Shown: positions 15,533-22,453, counted from the first letter of the stretch. The stretch: 34,443 bases of DNA from Andreprevotia lacus DSM 23236 (GCF_900176275.1 NZ_FWXD01000039.1:1-34443); one strand, 5' to 3'. A program made the numbers and translations. Notes: generated from the sequence alone by a model not told the origin.

Positions 15533-16960
15533 TCATTCCTTTGTTGCCGGCCATTGGCCGGCTTGTTGCAACGCTGCGTGCAGATTGGGCAGCGTGGCGA
15601 TCAGATCACGGCTGGCCGTATCGGCCAGCAAGGTGTGCAGGCGTTCCGCCTCGGCCCGATAGGGGCGCGCATACGCCAGCGTGTTGTAGGGTTGATCCAG
15701 CGCATGCAATTGCACACGCACCACATCCTGCAATGCGGGCTGGCGTGCCAGATCCAGCCATAGCGCCAGTTGCGCCCATTCACTCAGCCGGTCAGTCAGT
15801 ACCGTGGCCAGCCAGTGGTCGTTGCGCTGCCACGCGGCGTGCGCGGCGCGGTAGACCGCATCGCCCTCCAGCGCCAGACCATTGCCGATCAGCTTGAGCA
15901 CAAAGCGCTGCAGCTTGGGGCTGCCGTGCTGCCACACTTGCTCCAGCAGTGCCTCGCGCCGCTCGGGCGCCCATTGCAGCATGGCGCGCAGCGCGGCGAT
16001 GCGCACCGCACCGCTTTGATGCGCCAGGCAACGCGCCGCCAGCGGCGCCACCTCGGGCAGCTTGTGCGTGACGGCCTCCCACAGCGCAGCGGCCAGCTCG
16101 TTGGCGTTCAGATCCGGGCGCAGCAAGGCGGTGCGGTAAAACTGCGGCAGGTTCTCGCCCAGCCGCGCAGCCTGCCAGCAGGCGGTTTCGCGCGGCCCCA
16201 GGCTGGGGTCGAGCAACATGCGCCGGCACAGCATCAGCTTGTCGTTGTCGCTGAGCGGCGTGGCCATCAGCAGCCGTACCGCCTGGCTGCGCACCGCCGA
16301 TGCCCGGTCGGTCAGCCCGGCCATCAACATATGCCAGCCAGTCGGCGGCGCCAGGGTCACGCCCACCGTCAACGCCTGCTGGCGCACCGACGGATCGGCA
16401 TGGCGCATGCCCTCGCGCACCACCTCACCTACGTCGCCGCGTTGCAGCAGAACCTGCAACGCATGCCGCGCCGGCTGGCCGCGCATGGTCGTCAGCCGCT
16501 GGCGCAATGCCGGGGCATGGCGTGACTGCAACAGCAGATCAAAAGTCTGCGCCACCAGCTCGGCATGATCTGCACGCTGCTTATGCGGCAGCTCGCAGAT
16601 ATCGCCCAGACAGGCCAGCACATCGTCCACTCGCGCCTCGTCCAGATAGCGCCGGTACTGCAGCAAGGCCTGCGCCCGTACCTGCGGCACCCAGTCATTC
16701 AACCGCGCCACAATCAGCGCCAGACTGCGCGGGCCGGGTTTGTCGGCCAGATAGAGCAACACGGCTTCGCGCTCGTAGCCGTCGCTGGATGCAGCAAACT
16801 CATTCAAGCGATGCGAGCAAACCCGCAACACGGCAGCCGTATCTGCCACCACCTGTGCCAGCGAGCGCTCCTCGCTCACCGCCATGGCCGGCGCAGGCAC
16901 CGGCGCCACCATGTACCGGGCGGGCTCGCCCAGCAGCAAATTCTTCAGCCATTCACGCAT
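15533..16960 (-). CDS. HEAT-repeat protein of the rtc operon (large)
   Basis: 475 residues from ATG 16960 with GGAGG six bases upstream. After an N-terminal MREWLKNLLLGEP segment and a Pro/Ala linker it is a series of paired helices of HEAT type, such as DPSVRQQALTVGVTLAPP, DRASAVRSQAVRLLMATPL and SGAVRIAALRAMLQWAP. No catalytic motif. HEAT solenoids are protein- or nucleic-acid-binding scaffolds. It sits 14 bp after another HEAT-repeat gene and just ahead of rlaP, so it is probably a scaffold or adaptor of the repair machinery (inference). Confidence 0.75.
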   Translation of the reverse strand: MREWLKNLLLGEPARYMVAPVPAPAMAVSEERSLAQVVADTAAVLRVCSHRLNEFAASSDGYEREAVLLYLADKPGPRSLALIVARLNDWVPQVRAQALLQYRRYLDEARVDDVLACLGDICELPHKQRADHAELVAQTFDLLLQSRHAPALRQRLTTMRGQPARHALQVLLQRGDVGEVVREGMRHADPSVRQQALTVGVTLAPPTGWHMLMAGLTDRASAVRSQAVRLLMATPLSDNDKLMLCRRMLLDPSLGPRETACWQAARLGENLPQFYRTALLRPDLNANELAAALWEAVTHKLPEVAPLAARCLAHQSGAVRIAALRAMLQWAPERREALLEQVWQHGSPKLQRFVLKLIGNGLALEGDAVYRAAHAAWQRNDHWLATVLTDRLSEWAQLALWLDLARQPALQDVVRVQLHALDQPYNTLAYARPYRAEAERLHTLLADTASRDLIATLPNLHAALQQAGQWPATKE

Positions 16961-16974
16961 ATTGCCTCCAGCCT

Positions 16975-17826
16975 TCAGGCTGTTTGCCCGCTTTGGGACA
17001 CGCTGCTGCACGCATCGACTGCATGTTGCAGGCAGCGTCTCCAGTATTCATCAATCTCGGGGTCACCCTCTATCCGTTCACAGATGCCATGCAATGCCGG
17101 CAGCAACCTCGCGTCCGCCAGCTGCTCAGCAGCATCAAGTATCCCGGTCGTACAACCCTCATCCCCCAGCGCAGCGATGAGCTTGCCCAGCACCGCTTCA
17201 TCCTTGCGCTTGGCCAAACCGCTCAGCGCCTCCATGCGAACTTCCGGGTGTAGATCATCCACGCCTCGCCACAAGCAGGCCCGAATCTCCGGGGTATCGG
17301 CTTCATGCAACGCTCCCAGAGCAAAGGTCGCCCAGTTGCGGACGTCGTCATCCACATCGCCGCAGAGCGCCACCAGTGTGGCAGTCGATTCCGGCTCGAA
17401 ATAGCTGCCCAAAGCAAAGGCGACCGCATAACGCAACTCGGCACTCGCGTGGCTAGCCAGCGCCAATATGCCCGGCAATGCCTGCGCGCAAGGGCGATGA
17501 CCAAACCCAAAGATCGCCGCATACACCACCATGCAATGCCGATCATTCAGACCGCGCAACAGCAGCGCGTGGCTCCATTCCATGGCATAGCTTGCTTTGC
17601 CCTGCCCAGCCATCGCCCCCAGCTGGCAAGCGATATCCAATGCCAGCGCCCGCTTGCGCCAGTTGCGGGCGACAAACAAGCACTCGACCCGCGCCTGCAT
17701 GGCCAGCGATGGGCGACCACGCAATTCGTGAATCGCATCCCAGCTACGCTCGCTATCCCACTCCTGCAGTGCGATTCCGATCAGACTCTTTTCGCCCAGT
17801 TTCTTGAATGCGAGGTAGTTATCCAT
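16975..17826 (-). CDS. HEAT-repeat protein of the rtc operon (small)
   Basis: 283 residues. Repeats include LRYAVAFALGSYFEPES, DDDVRNWATFALGALHEADT and HPEVRMEALSGLAKRKDE, with the Asp-x-Val-Arg/Ala pattern of HEAT/PBS-lyase-like repeats. No catalytic motif or signal peptide. Encoded between the unknown protein at 17872 and the larger HEAT protein. May act with the latter as a two-part scaffold. Confidence 0.78.
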   Translation of the reverse strand: MDNYLAFKKLGEKSLIGIALQEWDSERSWDAIHELRGRPSLAMQARVECLFVARNWRKRALALDIACQLGAMAGQGKASYAMEWSHALLLRGLNDRHCMVVYAAIFGFGHRPCAQALPGILALASHASAELRYAVAFALGSYFEPESTATLVALCGDVDDDVRNWATFALGALHEADTPEIRACLWRGVDDLHPEVRMEALSGLAKRKDEAVLGKLIAALGDEGCTTGILDAAEQLADARLLPALHGICERIEGDPEIDEYWRRCLQHAVDACSSVSQSGQTA

Positions 17827-17871
17827 GCTGGTGCAATGTTCCTTCGTTTTGCCCGACCCAGTGCGTTTACG

Positions 17872-18723
17872 TTACCGGGCTACTTGGTACGGCCATTGCG
17901 TCGCCCATTCCGGTGCCGCTTTCGGTCCCGGCTTCAAGCCGGAAAAATCCGCCAGCAACCGCCAATCCAACTGTGCTGCCGCTGGCTGATCGCATACCCA
18001 CAGCTCGCCGCCGCGCCCGGTAATCACGCGCCCATGCCGATCAAAATCGACAAACTCGGCAGGTGCGATCTCGTGCTTGCCGTGGCTGTTCTCCAGCGTG
18101 CAATGTTGCAAGTGGCGTTCCGCTGCGAATGGCCGTTTGATTGGCTGCCATGTTCCTTCCAGCGCCAGTGCACCCTCTGCGGCAAGCCTGCGCCAGACGG
18201 CGGGCTGCACACCTTCATCGCTTACCCGTCGCCATTGCGGTTCGTCCTTCCTGTCCTTGTCGCCCAACTGCTCGCTACCAACGATCTGCATATTGAAGCC
18301 CTTCGCGCGTTGCATAGGTCGACGCTGCTGCTCCGGCAGGTTGAGCCAGAAGCGACCTCCGCGCAGAAAGCAGCCACCGCCGCCCAAGCCGTTATGCGGC
18401 CACAGGGCCAGCGCGGTCAGATAGGGTGGACGGCAGATTGCCGTCCAGGTGTCCTCGCCCAGTGCTTGCAAGGTGCGCTGGCCACCCTTGCGCGCCACAT
18501 AGGTCATCAGTTCGCCGTTGTCCGACAGATCGCAGCCCCATTCATACACCCGGCCATGCAGCCATTGGCCCAACTCGAACGTATCGTTGGCGGTATCCCA
18601 ACGGATGAGCTGCACCCAGCGGGTGGGCCCGCGCCGCAACAAGACGGCAACGGGCGCCCGCCGGGCCTGCACGATGCTCAAGCGGCAGTGCGGTGCAGAG
18701 GTAGCCGTTTTGGCTCGCGCCAT
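17872..18723 (-). CDS. Uncharacterised protein of the rtc operon
   Basis: 283 residues from ATG 18723, two bases after the rtcB stop, with AAGGGG inside the end of rtcB as ribosome site. Rich in Trp and beta-strand-forming segments (RWVQLIRWDTANDTFELGQW, VYEWGCDLSDNGELMTYVA, GTWQPIKRPF), with a Gly-rich GLGGGGCFLRGGRFWLN. This looks like a beta-propeller-type or other all-beta protein. I do not recognise the family. Translational proximity to rtcB suggests a role tied to the ligase. Confidence 0.7.
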   Translation of the reverse strand: MARAKTATSAPHCRLSIVQARRAPVAVLLRRGPTRWVQLIRWDTANDTFELGQWLHGRVYEWGCDLSDNGELMTYVARKGGQRTLQALGEDTWTAICRPPYLTALALWPHNGLGGGGCFLRGGRFWLNLPEQQRRPMQRAKGFNMQIVGSEQLGDKDRKDEPQWRRVSDEGVQPAVWRRLAAEGALALEGTWQPIKRPFAAERHLQHCTLENSHGKHEIAPAEFVDFDRHGRVITGRGGELWVCDQPAAAQLDWRLLADFSGLKPGPKAAPEWATQWPYQVAR

Positions 18724-18725
18724 GT

Positions 18726-19940
18726 TTACCCCTTCACACACACCACTTGGCGCAAGGTATGCACCACTTCCACCAGCTCGGACTGCGCAGCCATCACGGC
18801 GTCGATGTCCTTGTATGCCATCGGGATTTCATCAATCACATCGGCGTCCTTGCGGCATTCAACGTGTGCGGTGGCGCGGATCTGGTCGTCCACGGTAAAG
18901 CGCTTCTTGGCCTGGGTCCGGCTCATGGTCCGCCCTGCGCCGTGGCTGCAGGAGCAGAACGATTCCTCGTTACCCAACCCGCGCACGATGAAGCTCTTGG
19001 CGCCCATCGAGCCCGGAATGATCCCCAGCTGGCCTTTCTGCGCCGATACCGCGCCCTTGCGCGTTACCAATACCTCGGCACCGAAGTGCGTTTCTTTCTG
19101 CACGTAGTTGTGGTGGCAGTTCACTGCTTCCACATCGGCCGCGAACGGCTTGGTGATGACCTTGCGCGCGGCGGCAATCACGTTCTGCATCATCGCGGCG
19201 CGGTTACGGCGGGCGTAATCCTGTGCCCAACCGACCGCCTGCACGTAATCGTCGAAGTGCTGGCTTCCCTCGGTGAAGTAGGCCAGATCGCGATCCGGCA
19301 GGTTGGCGATGTGCTGGCGCATATCGGCCTGGGCCAGCTCGATGAACAGGTTACCAATCGCATTACCTACCCCGCGCGACCCCGAGTGCAGCATGAACCA
19401 CACGCGGTTTTCCTCATCCAGACACACTTCGATGAAGTGGTTACCGGTTCCTAGTGTTCCCAAGTGCTTATGGTTGTTGGTGTTCTTCAGCTTGGGGTAT
19501 TTATCGGTGATGTCCTTGAAGCCTCCGGCCAGCGTGGCCCACATGGCATCTACAGCTTCAGGCGGCGCCTCCCAGGCGCCGTTATCGCGCCGACCGAAAG
19601 TTTTACCGTGCGGCACAGCTGCCTCGATCGCGGAACGCAGCCCGGCCAGGCTATCCGGCAGGTCTGATGCAGTCAGCGTGGTACGCGCGGCCATCATCCC
19701 GCAACCGATATCCACCCCGACCGCAGCCGGAATGATGGCGCCCTGGGTGGGAATCACGCTCCCGATGGTCGACCCCTTACCCAGATGCACATCCGGCATC
19801 ACCGCCAGATGCTTGTAGATGAAGGGCATCTTGGCGGTATTCATCAATTGCTCACGCGCACCGTCATCCACCACCACGCCTTCGGTCCACAGCTTGATCG
19901 GCTTGCCGTTGGCGACTTCCAGAATTTGTTGCTTACCCAT
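18726..19940 (-). CDS. rtcB: RNA-splicing ligase RtcB (canonical tRNA-ligase subtype)
   Basis: 404 residues, about the length of E. coli RtcB. Start ATG 19940 with GAGAAGA upstream; a GTG at 19952 is less likely. Motifs: VGVDIGCGMMAARTTL (Cys ligand), GTLGTGNHFIEVCL, FMLHSGSRGVGNAIG, EAVNCHHNYVQKE, GIIPGSMGAKSFIV, and CSCSHGAGRTMSRTQAKKR, with the nucleophilic His. Catalyses 3'-phosphate or 2',3'-cyclic phosphate to 5'-OH RNA ligation via RtcB-GMP. Lies directly downstream of a zinc-ribbon gene (19 bp) and a sigma-54-like promoter, next to the Y-RNA array. Confidence 0.96.
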   Translation of the reverse strand: MGKQQILEVANGKPIKLWTEGVVVDDGAREQLMNTAKMPFIYKHLAVMPDVHLGKGSTIGSVIPTQGAIIPAAVGVDIGCGMMAARTTLTASDLPDSLAGLRSAIEAAVPHGKTFGRRDNGAWEAPPEAVDAMWATLAGGFKDITDKYPKLKNTNNHKHLGTLGTGNHFIEVCLDEENRVWFMLHSGSRGVGNAIGNLFIELAQADMRQHIANLPDRDLAYFTEGSQHFDDYVQAVGWAQDYARRNRAAMMQNVIAAARKVITKPFAADVEAVNCHHNYVQKETHFGAEVLVTRKGAVSAQKGQLGIIPGSMGAKSFIVRGLGNEESFCSCSHGAGRTMSRTQAKKRFTVDDQIRATAHVECRKDADVIDEIPMAYKDIDAVMAAQSELVEVVHTLRQVVCVKG

Positions 19941-19959
19941 TTTTCTTCTCACTTTTCAA

Positions 19960-20313
19960 TTATTGCCCACCTAGTGCGCGCCGGCGTTGCTGTCTGCAAC
20001 CGAGGCACCGCACCGCGGTGGAATACACATAGCCCTTGGCGGTTTCGTACCACCACTGCTGCTGTTCGGCTGTCCATACCTGCCGGGCGCCACAATCGCG
20101 GCAGGTGAAGGCGATATCTTCGTAGTAACCACGACGAACGAACTCGGGTTCGCCAACCGAGCCACTCGGTGCCAGTGCCCACACATCGACCGGGGCCCTG
20201 CCTGCCGGTCTGACAGCGCGTGGTTGCACCGTTGCAATCACGCTTTGAAACCCTTCCCGCTTTTCCTTGCGCCTGGCCATGATGGCTGCGCGCTTTTGCT
20301 TCCCGCTCAACAT
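19960..20313 (-). CDS. Zinc-ribbon protein of the rtc operon
   Basis: 117 residues. A basic N terminus (MLSGKQKRAAIMARRKEKRE) and a C-terminal zinc ribbon: FTCRDCGARQVWTAEQQQWW (first CxxC), YETAKGYVYSTAVRCLGCRQ (second CxxC). The pattern fits the 'probable zinc-ribbon domain' family (PF13451-like). AAGGA precedes ATG 20313. The basic tail and zinc ribbon suggest nucleic-acid binding. First gene behind the second sigma-54-like promoter and 19 bp ahead of rtcB. Confidence 0.85.
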   Translation of the reverse strand: MLSGKQKRAAIMARRKEKREGFQSVIATVQPRAVRPAGRAPVDVWALAPSGSVGEPEFVRRGYYEDIAFTCRDCGARQVWTAEQQQWWYETAKGYVYSTAVRCLGCRQQRRRALGGQ

Positions 20314-20392
20314 GGTATGTCCTTAACTGGTCTGTTGCCGCCTTGGCGGGTCTTGCTTGCTGCCTTGTACCCGCCAGGGCTGAGACTGTTAA

Positions 20393-20408
20393 TGCGAATA
20401 GCGTGCCA
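20393..20408 (-). promoter_or_regulatory. Sigma-54-like promoter upstream of zinc-ribbon gene and rtcB
   Basis: Minus strand TGGCAC-GCTAT-TCGCA: the -24 element is perfect and the -12 element differs from TTGCA by one base. Flanks (AATGC...GCGTGCCAG on the plus strand) closely resemble the rsr promoter at 24513-24528, suggesting a duplicated control region. Expected start near 20382, 70 bp before the ATG at 20313. Confidence 0.65.
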
Positions 20409-20514
20409 GTCACGAAAATGGCGCCAAACAAAACACATATATCGTTGTTTCAATTAACAAATATCGCTAACAACAGTCATATAACGCCATAAAAAATTCC
20501 GACAATTCCGATAT

Positions 20515-20545
20515 GAAAAAATCTTGATTTATCCATATAGATAAG
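20515..20545 (-). terminator. Weak hairpin with T run after the Y-RNA array
   Basis: After the last Y-RNA unit the minus strand reads CTTATCTATATGGATAAATC followed by AAGATTTTTTC. The stem (TTATC/GATAA) is weak and AT-rich, but the T run is good. It may end or slow the array transcript before the second promoter. Confidence 0.35.
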
Positions 20546-20568
20546 CAGAGCACCCCAATAACAGAAGA

Positions 20569-20687
20569 CAGGCGACAACAAGGCCGGAACGATGCTGAGC
20601 TACCGAGTCGCCCCGGCCGGGATTTGAACCCGGGACACCCCGCACATGTGCGGGTGCTCTACCTGTAGTTCCGACGGCATTCGCCTG
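20569..20687 (-). ncRNA. Y-RNA-like RNA 11, tRNA permuted at the D loop with an anticodon arm retained
   Basis: Closing helix CAGGCGA/TCGCCTG, then conserved AATGC, then upper helix GTCGGAAC/GTTCCGGC, then TACA. Inside the helix lies a full tRNA in circularly permuted order: D-stem 3' strand (GGTAGAGC), an anticodon-type hairpin CCCGC-ACATGT-GCGGG, T arm CCGGG-TTCAAAT-CCCGG, acceptor-like stem CCGGG closed by a GCGA tetraloop with CTCGG, then the D-stem 5' strand (TAGCTCAGC). Unlike the other units, the break is in the D loop, so GAGC/GCTC pairs across the unit. The last unit before the second promoter. Confidence 0.8.
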
Positions 20688-20693
20688 AAAAAA

Positions 20694-20815
20694 TGGTGGA
20701 TGCGGCGGGACTCGAACCCGCAATAGACCGACGTCAGGCATTACCCCGACGCGTGGCGGACCTTTAAAACGCGCCCCATCATGAAACCTTACGCAGACCT
20801 CATGACTACGCCCCC
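20694..20815 (-). ncRNA. CCA-ended tRNA-like RNA of unusual shape
   Basis: Reads as an ordinary-order tRNA-like molecule: 5' GGGGGCG pairs with 3' CGCATCC (one G-A mismatch), followed by A and encoded CCA, then TTTTTT. The T arm GCGGG-TTCGAGT-CCCGC is canonical. In place of the D arm is a 7-bp hairpin GTCATGA/TCATGAT; the anticodon-like stem GGCGCGT/ACGCGTC has a 14-base loop; a long variable region follows. It lacks a usable D arm, so it is unlikely to be a working elongator tRNA. No Ro-type closing helix seen around it. Confidence 0.55.
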
Positions 20816-20948
20816 AAACATACCGGCCACCACTTAGGCCCTCGGTTTTACCCTTCACCGGCTCCGAATTTTCCGGCCGCTCGCCTTTTCGCGCTCACAC
20901 CCAAGGGCGTTCACCCCGCAAGCAATGCGCATGCGGCATGAACAAGAT

Positions 20949-21060
20949 GCGTCGCCGGGCAACAAGAGTAGCGAGAGCGGCCTACCGGCAGTGCCGGCCG
21001 GGTTTATCAGACCCGCAGCCAATAGGTGATGTACTCCCGCCGGCATTTGCCCGACGACGC
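20949..21060 (-). ncRNA. Y-RNA-like RNA 10, reduced module
   Basis: Closing helix of 14 perfect pairs (GCGTCGTCGGGCAA/TTGCCCGGCGACGC, one T-G wobble), then ATGCCG, upper helix GCGGGAG/CTCTCGC and TACA. The interior has a T-arm-like hairpin CGGGT-CTGATAA-ACCCG and a hairpin CCGGC-act-GCCGG in the acceptor position; no D arm. The T-loop sequence is not canonical. A diverged member, possibly one that has lost the tRNA mimicry. Confidence 0.65.
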
Positions 21061-21157
21061 AAACAACATGGCAAACCGCACCAGCCGGCAAACACCCGGC
21101 ATCTCGCAGCTTGCCCATTACTACCGCCGGCGCTGAATGGCGACGACTTGCAACAGG

Positions 21158-21282
21158 ATGGCGACAAAGAGCGGTGAAAATTGAAAAGCGCTCTACCACT
21201 GAGCTACGGCCCCATCGATGCGGAGCCGACGGGACTCGAACCCGCGACCACTTCACTATGTATTTCCACCTGCATTCGCCAT
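21158..21282 (-). ncRNA. Y-RNA-like RNA 9, permuted tRNA mimic
   Basis: Closing helix ATGGCGA/TCGCCAT; conserved AATGC; upper helix GGTGGAAA/TTTTCACC; then TACA. Inside: T arm GCGGG-TTCGAGT-CCCGT, acceptor strands CGGCTCC and GGGGCCG pairing over 7 bp with an 8-base loop (GCATCGAT), and a canonical D arm TAGCTCAGTGGTAGAGC. Order is T arm, acceptor, D arm: a permuted tRNA. Confidence 0.83.
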
Positions 21283-21318
21283 GAACACGGCACGCCACCA
21301 CCAGTGGTGGCAGAACCA

Positions 21319-21388
21319 CTGACAAAACCCTGCCGGACACGCGCACTAGGGCACGCGCCGCCAACAGTATGGCGCCGGGGTTTGTCAG
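21319..21388. repeat. Inverted-repeat element in the spacer between Y-RNA units 8 and 9
   Basis: Ends CTGACAAAACCCTGCCGG and, inverted, CGCCGGGGTTTGTCAG enclose a GC-rich interior. The ends resemble, but do not match exactly, those of the elements at 2202 and 9867 (ACAAAACCCTGC). It enlarges this spacer to about 121 bp, against 38-47 bp for the spacers from unit 2 to unit 8. Confidence 0.55.
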
Positions 21389-21403
21389 CAGCCCCGAAGA
21401 GGA

Positions 21404-21530
21404 TCGGCGACAAAAGGTGGTGAAGCACGCGCTCTGGCCACTGAGCTACGGCGCCACCGTGTCGGCACCGGCGGGATTCGAACCCGCGTCCTCGATCTTA
21501 GAAGGATGTAGTTTCACCGGCATTCGCCGA
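21404..21530 (-). ncRNA. Y-RNA-like RNA 8, permuted tRNA mimic
   Basis: Closing helix TCGGCGA/TCGCCGA; AATGC; upper helix GGTGAA/TTCACC; TACA. T arm GCGGG-TTCGAAT-CCCGC; acceptor CGGTGCC pairs perfectly with GGCGCCG across an 8-base loop; D arm TAGCTCAGTGGCCAGAGC. Ahead of the T arm TCCT...AGGA could form a variable-arm or anticodon-like hairpin around CTTCTAAGATCG. Confidence 0.83.
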
Positions 21531-21568
21531 ATACTGCACCGACTGCACCAGGCAGCCGGAAATCGGGC

Positions 21569-21699
21569 GCAGCGACAAAAATGACGAAACGTTTTTTCGT
21601 GTGCTACCAGTTGCACCACGGCCCTGCCGAAGCAAGACCGGCGGGATTCGAACCCGCATCGCGACCGTGACAGGGTGTAGTTCCGTCGGCATTCGCTGC
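21569..21699 (-). ncRNA. Y-RNA-like RNA 7, permuted tRNA mimic with UUCG-capped acceptor
   Basis: Closing helix GCAGCGA/TCGCTGC (covaries relative to other units); AATGC; upper helix GACGGAAC/GTTTCGTC; TACA. T arm GCGGG-TTCGAAT-CCCGC; acceptor CGGTCTTGC pairs over 9 bp with GCAGGGCCG through a TTCG loop, the classic stable UUCG tetraloop; D arm TGGTGCAACTGGTAGCAC. The capped acceptor shows that the 3' strand precedes the 5' strand in the mature fold. Confidence 0.86.
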
Positions 21700-21740
21700 A
21701 AAACCTGCCGGCTGCCCCAAGGGCAACCGGATCAAACCGG

Positions 21741-21868
21741 GTGACGACAACAACGATGAAATCATGCCTTGCGGCACGCATTGCTCTACCCCTGAGCGAC
21801 AGCACCGGCAAGCCGGCACCGGCGGGATTCGAACCCGCGTATGATGTAATTCCACCAGCATTCGTCAC
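21741..21868 (-). ncRNA. Y-RNA-like RNA 6, permuted tRNA mimic with CUUG-capped acceptor
   Basis: Closing helix GTGACGA/TCGTCAC; AATGC; upper helix GGTGGAA/TTTCATC with G-U pairs; TACA. T arm GCGGG-TTCGAAT-CCCGC; acceptor CGGTGCCGG with CCGGTGCTG closed by CTTG; D arm TCGCTCAGGGGTAGAGC; an extra hairpin GTGCC-GCAA-GGCAT follows the D arm. Paralogue of unit 4. Confidence 0.84.
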
Positions 21869-21914
21869 GAACACTGCGCGCAACCCGCACCAGCGTGCGC
21901 GCTGCCAAAAAGAA

Positions 21915-22051
21915 CGGCGACAAAACGTGATGAAACAAAAGCCGTGCGTTTACCAATTCCGCCACGGCCCACGCAATGCGTGACGCCGACGGGATTCGAA
22001 CCCGTAAATCCGAGGACGCGGCTCCCCATGTAGTTCCATCGGCATTCGCCG
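21915..22051 (-). ncRNA. Y-RNA-like RNA 5, permuted class II (Leu-like) tRNA mimic
   Basis: Closing helix CGGCGA/TCGCCG; AATGC; upper helix GATGGAAC/GTTTCATC; TACA. T arm ACGGG-TTCGAAT-CCCGT; acceptor hairpin CGGC..CACGC-att-GCGTG..GCCG; D region TGGCGGAATTGGTAAACGC, the class II (Leu-type) D-arm sequence. GC-rich sequence ahead of the T arm (GGAGCCGCGTCCTC) could be the long variable arm. Nearly the same as unit 3. Confidence 0.84.
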
Positions 22052-22091
22052 AATACTGCACCGACTACCCCAGGGCAACCGGATCAAACAG

Positions 22092-22227
22092 GTGACGACA
22101 AGAGCGGCGAAATCAGGTCTTGCGACAAGCAACGCTCTACCACTGAGCTACACCCCGGGCCTTGCCCAAGGTGGCAGGAATTGAACCTGCGACCTCCGCC
22201 TTATGTAATTCCGCCAGCATTCGTCAC
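22092..22227 (-). ncRNA. Y-RNA-like RNA 4, permuted tRNA mimic
   Basis: Closing helix GTGACGA/TCGTCAC; AATGC; upper helix GGCGGAA/TTTCGCC, changed on both strands relative to unit 6 (GGTGGAA/TTTCATC); TACA. T arm GCAGG-TTCAATT-CCTGC; acceptor CACCTTGGGC and GCCCGGGGTG pair over 10 bp across AAG; D arm TAGCTCAGTGGTAGAGC, then a hairpin around TTGTCGCAAGAC. Confidence 0.85.
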
Positions 22228-22274
22228 GAACACTGCACGCAGCCCGCACCCAAGGTGCGTGCCACAGAAAAAGA

Positions 22275-22415
22275 TCGGCGACAAAGCGTTGATGGAACAA
22301 AAGCTGTGCGTTTACCAATTCCGCCACGGGCCGCCAGACTGCACGGCACCGACGGGATTCGAACCCGTAAATCCGAGGATGCAACCCTCCATGTAGTTCC
22401 ATCGGCATTCGCCGA
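22275..22415 (-). ncRNA. Y-RNA-like RNA 3, permuted class II (Leu-like) tRNA mimic
   Basis: Closing helix TCGGCGA/TCGCCGA; AATGC; upper helix GATGGAAC/GTTCCATC, 8 perfect pairs; TACA. T arm ACGGG-TTCGAAT-CCCGT; acceptor strands CGGTGCC and GGCGGCCCG pair imperfectly; Leu-type D region TGGCGGAATTGGTAAACGC; hairpin GAGG-GTTGCAT-CCTC ahead of the T arm in the place of a long variable arm. Confidence 0.82.
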
Positions 22416-22453
22416 ATACTGCACCGGCCGCACCAGGCTGCCGGGTTCAACAC

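Noticed and set aside
14499-18700. Long plus-strand frames opposite the rtc operon.
   Set aside because: They are antisense to well-supported genes with clear domain motifs and carry low-complexity, Arg/Ala/Pro-rich translations.
20694-20948. A tmRNA gene.
   Set aside because: The CCA-ended RNA lacks a tag-coding region with stop codons and lacks the tmRNA 5' consensus; its 5' partner strand lies only 122 bases upstream.
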